Assembly: GCA_964547415.1 (NCBI GenBank)
Contig: CAZJNX010000247.1
Location: forward strand, 1-6,301
DNA: 6,301 bases
DNA from: CAZJNX01 sp964547415
Lineage (GTDB): Bacteria > Pseudomonadota > Alphaproteobacteria > Rhizobiales > Amorphaceae
Direction: 5' to 3'
In this document: positions 6,184 to 6,301 of the stretch, piece by piece
Position numbering within the stretch: position 1 is the first letter of the stretch
Layout of the letters: every line of letters begins with the position of its first letter
Position numbers and translations under genes: made by a program
Notes under the pieces: model-generated
The model's input: the letters and a program-made list of their open reading frames with translations, nothing else
The model's database searches: none
What the model was told of the DNA's origin: nothing

Positions 6184-6235
6184 GCCGGCGGACGGCGGCC
6201 GGCGCGCGTGTCGGCTCGATGAAGGAGTAAGCCCG

Positions 6236-6301
6236 ATGGCAGGTGTGATGGCAGGCCGGCGCGGCCTCGTCATGGGCGTGGCGAACAACCGCTCGATCGC
6301 C
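6236..6301 (+). CDS. fabI: Enoyl-ACP reductase FabI (first 22 codons)
   Basis: The 22 visible residues, MAGVMAGRRGLVMGVANNRS then Ile-Ala, match the start of FabI, the NADH-dependent enoyl-ACP reductase of the short-chain dehydrogenase superfamily. The segment GLVMGVANNRSIA is its characteristic N-terminal nucleotide-binding strand and loop. The ATG at 6236 has AAGGAG at 6222-6227, eight bases upstream. An internal ATG at 6248 also exists but has no such site. It lies 52 bases after fabB, completing a fabA-fabB-fabI set in which FabI performs the last reduction of each elongation cycle. The catalytic Tyr and Lys lie beyond the window, so the family call rests on the N-terminus and the context. 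Confidence 0.88.
   Translation, partial: MAGVMAGRRGLVMGVANNRSIA

Noticed and set aside
6184..6203. GCCGGC...GCCGGC hairpin between fabB and fabI
   Set aside because: Only six base pairs, self-complementary GC words and no T tract, so a terminator or attenuator is not supported.
5002..6288. Minus-strand open frame of 428 codons opposite fabB
   Set aside because: It is a shadow of fabB, with Val/Gly/Asp/Arg-rich repetitive composition and no domain. fabB is intact on the plus strand.
1..6301. CRISPR array, insertion sequence, tRNA, rRNA or phage genes
   Set aside because: No regularly spaced repeats, no transposase or terminal inverted repeats, and no tRNA- or rRNA-like sequence were seen on either strand. 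The window is ordinary chromosomal coding DNA.

Overview
The window is about 70% GC or higher, with strong G/C bias at third codon positions. The gene set is FixL/FixJ, an Irr-type Fur regulator, and fabA-fabB-fabI. Irr divergent from fabA-fabB-fabI is a layout I associate with Rhizobiales (Hyphomicrobiales), so I read this as chromosomal DNA from a high-GC alphaproteobacterium of that order. The exact genus cannot be told from the sequence alone.

Layout from left to right. (1) 1-1388, minus strand, runs off the left edge: a fused protein with an N-terminal aminoglycoside-phosphotransferase-like kinase fold and a C-terminal P-loop kinase domain. It probably starts at a TTG behind a strong Shine-Dalgarno sequence. 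(2) 1389-1665: a GC-rich divergent gap with a run of nine G and one possible -10 box. (3) 1666-3473, plus strand: a two-gene operon, fixL then fixJ, joined by a 4-base ATGA overlap. FixL is a short soluble form with a single PAS domain. It keeps the residues equivalent to the heme ligand His200 and the signalling Arg220 of Bradyrhizobium FixL, so it is probably a heme-based oxygen sensor. (4) 3516-3977, minus strand: irr, convergent with fixJ, 42 bases away and with no convincing terminator between them. (5) 3978-4313: a 336-base divergent gap. It holds a perfect 13-base palindrome resembling alphaproteobacterial Fur/Mur operators next to a possible irr promoter, a weak possible fabA promoter, and a two-tier 40-base hairpin just ahead of fabA. 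(6) 4314-6301, plus strand: fabA, fabB and the first 22 codons of fabI, the unsaturated fatty acid branch followed by the enoyl-ACP reductase.

FixLJ and the divergent two-domain kinase look like a low-oxygen response pair, though no FixK/FNR-type box was found between them. Irr controls iron and heme metabolism, and FabA/FabB make the cis-unsaturated fatty acids of the membrane. Most of the window is well-understood biology. The points most worth a second look are the altered heme pocket loop of FixL, the Irr without cysteine or heme regulatory motif, the palindrome in the irr-fabA gap, and the fabA leader hairpin. I do not see a new multi-gene system.
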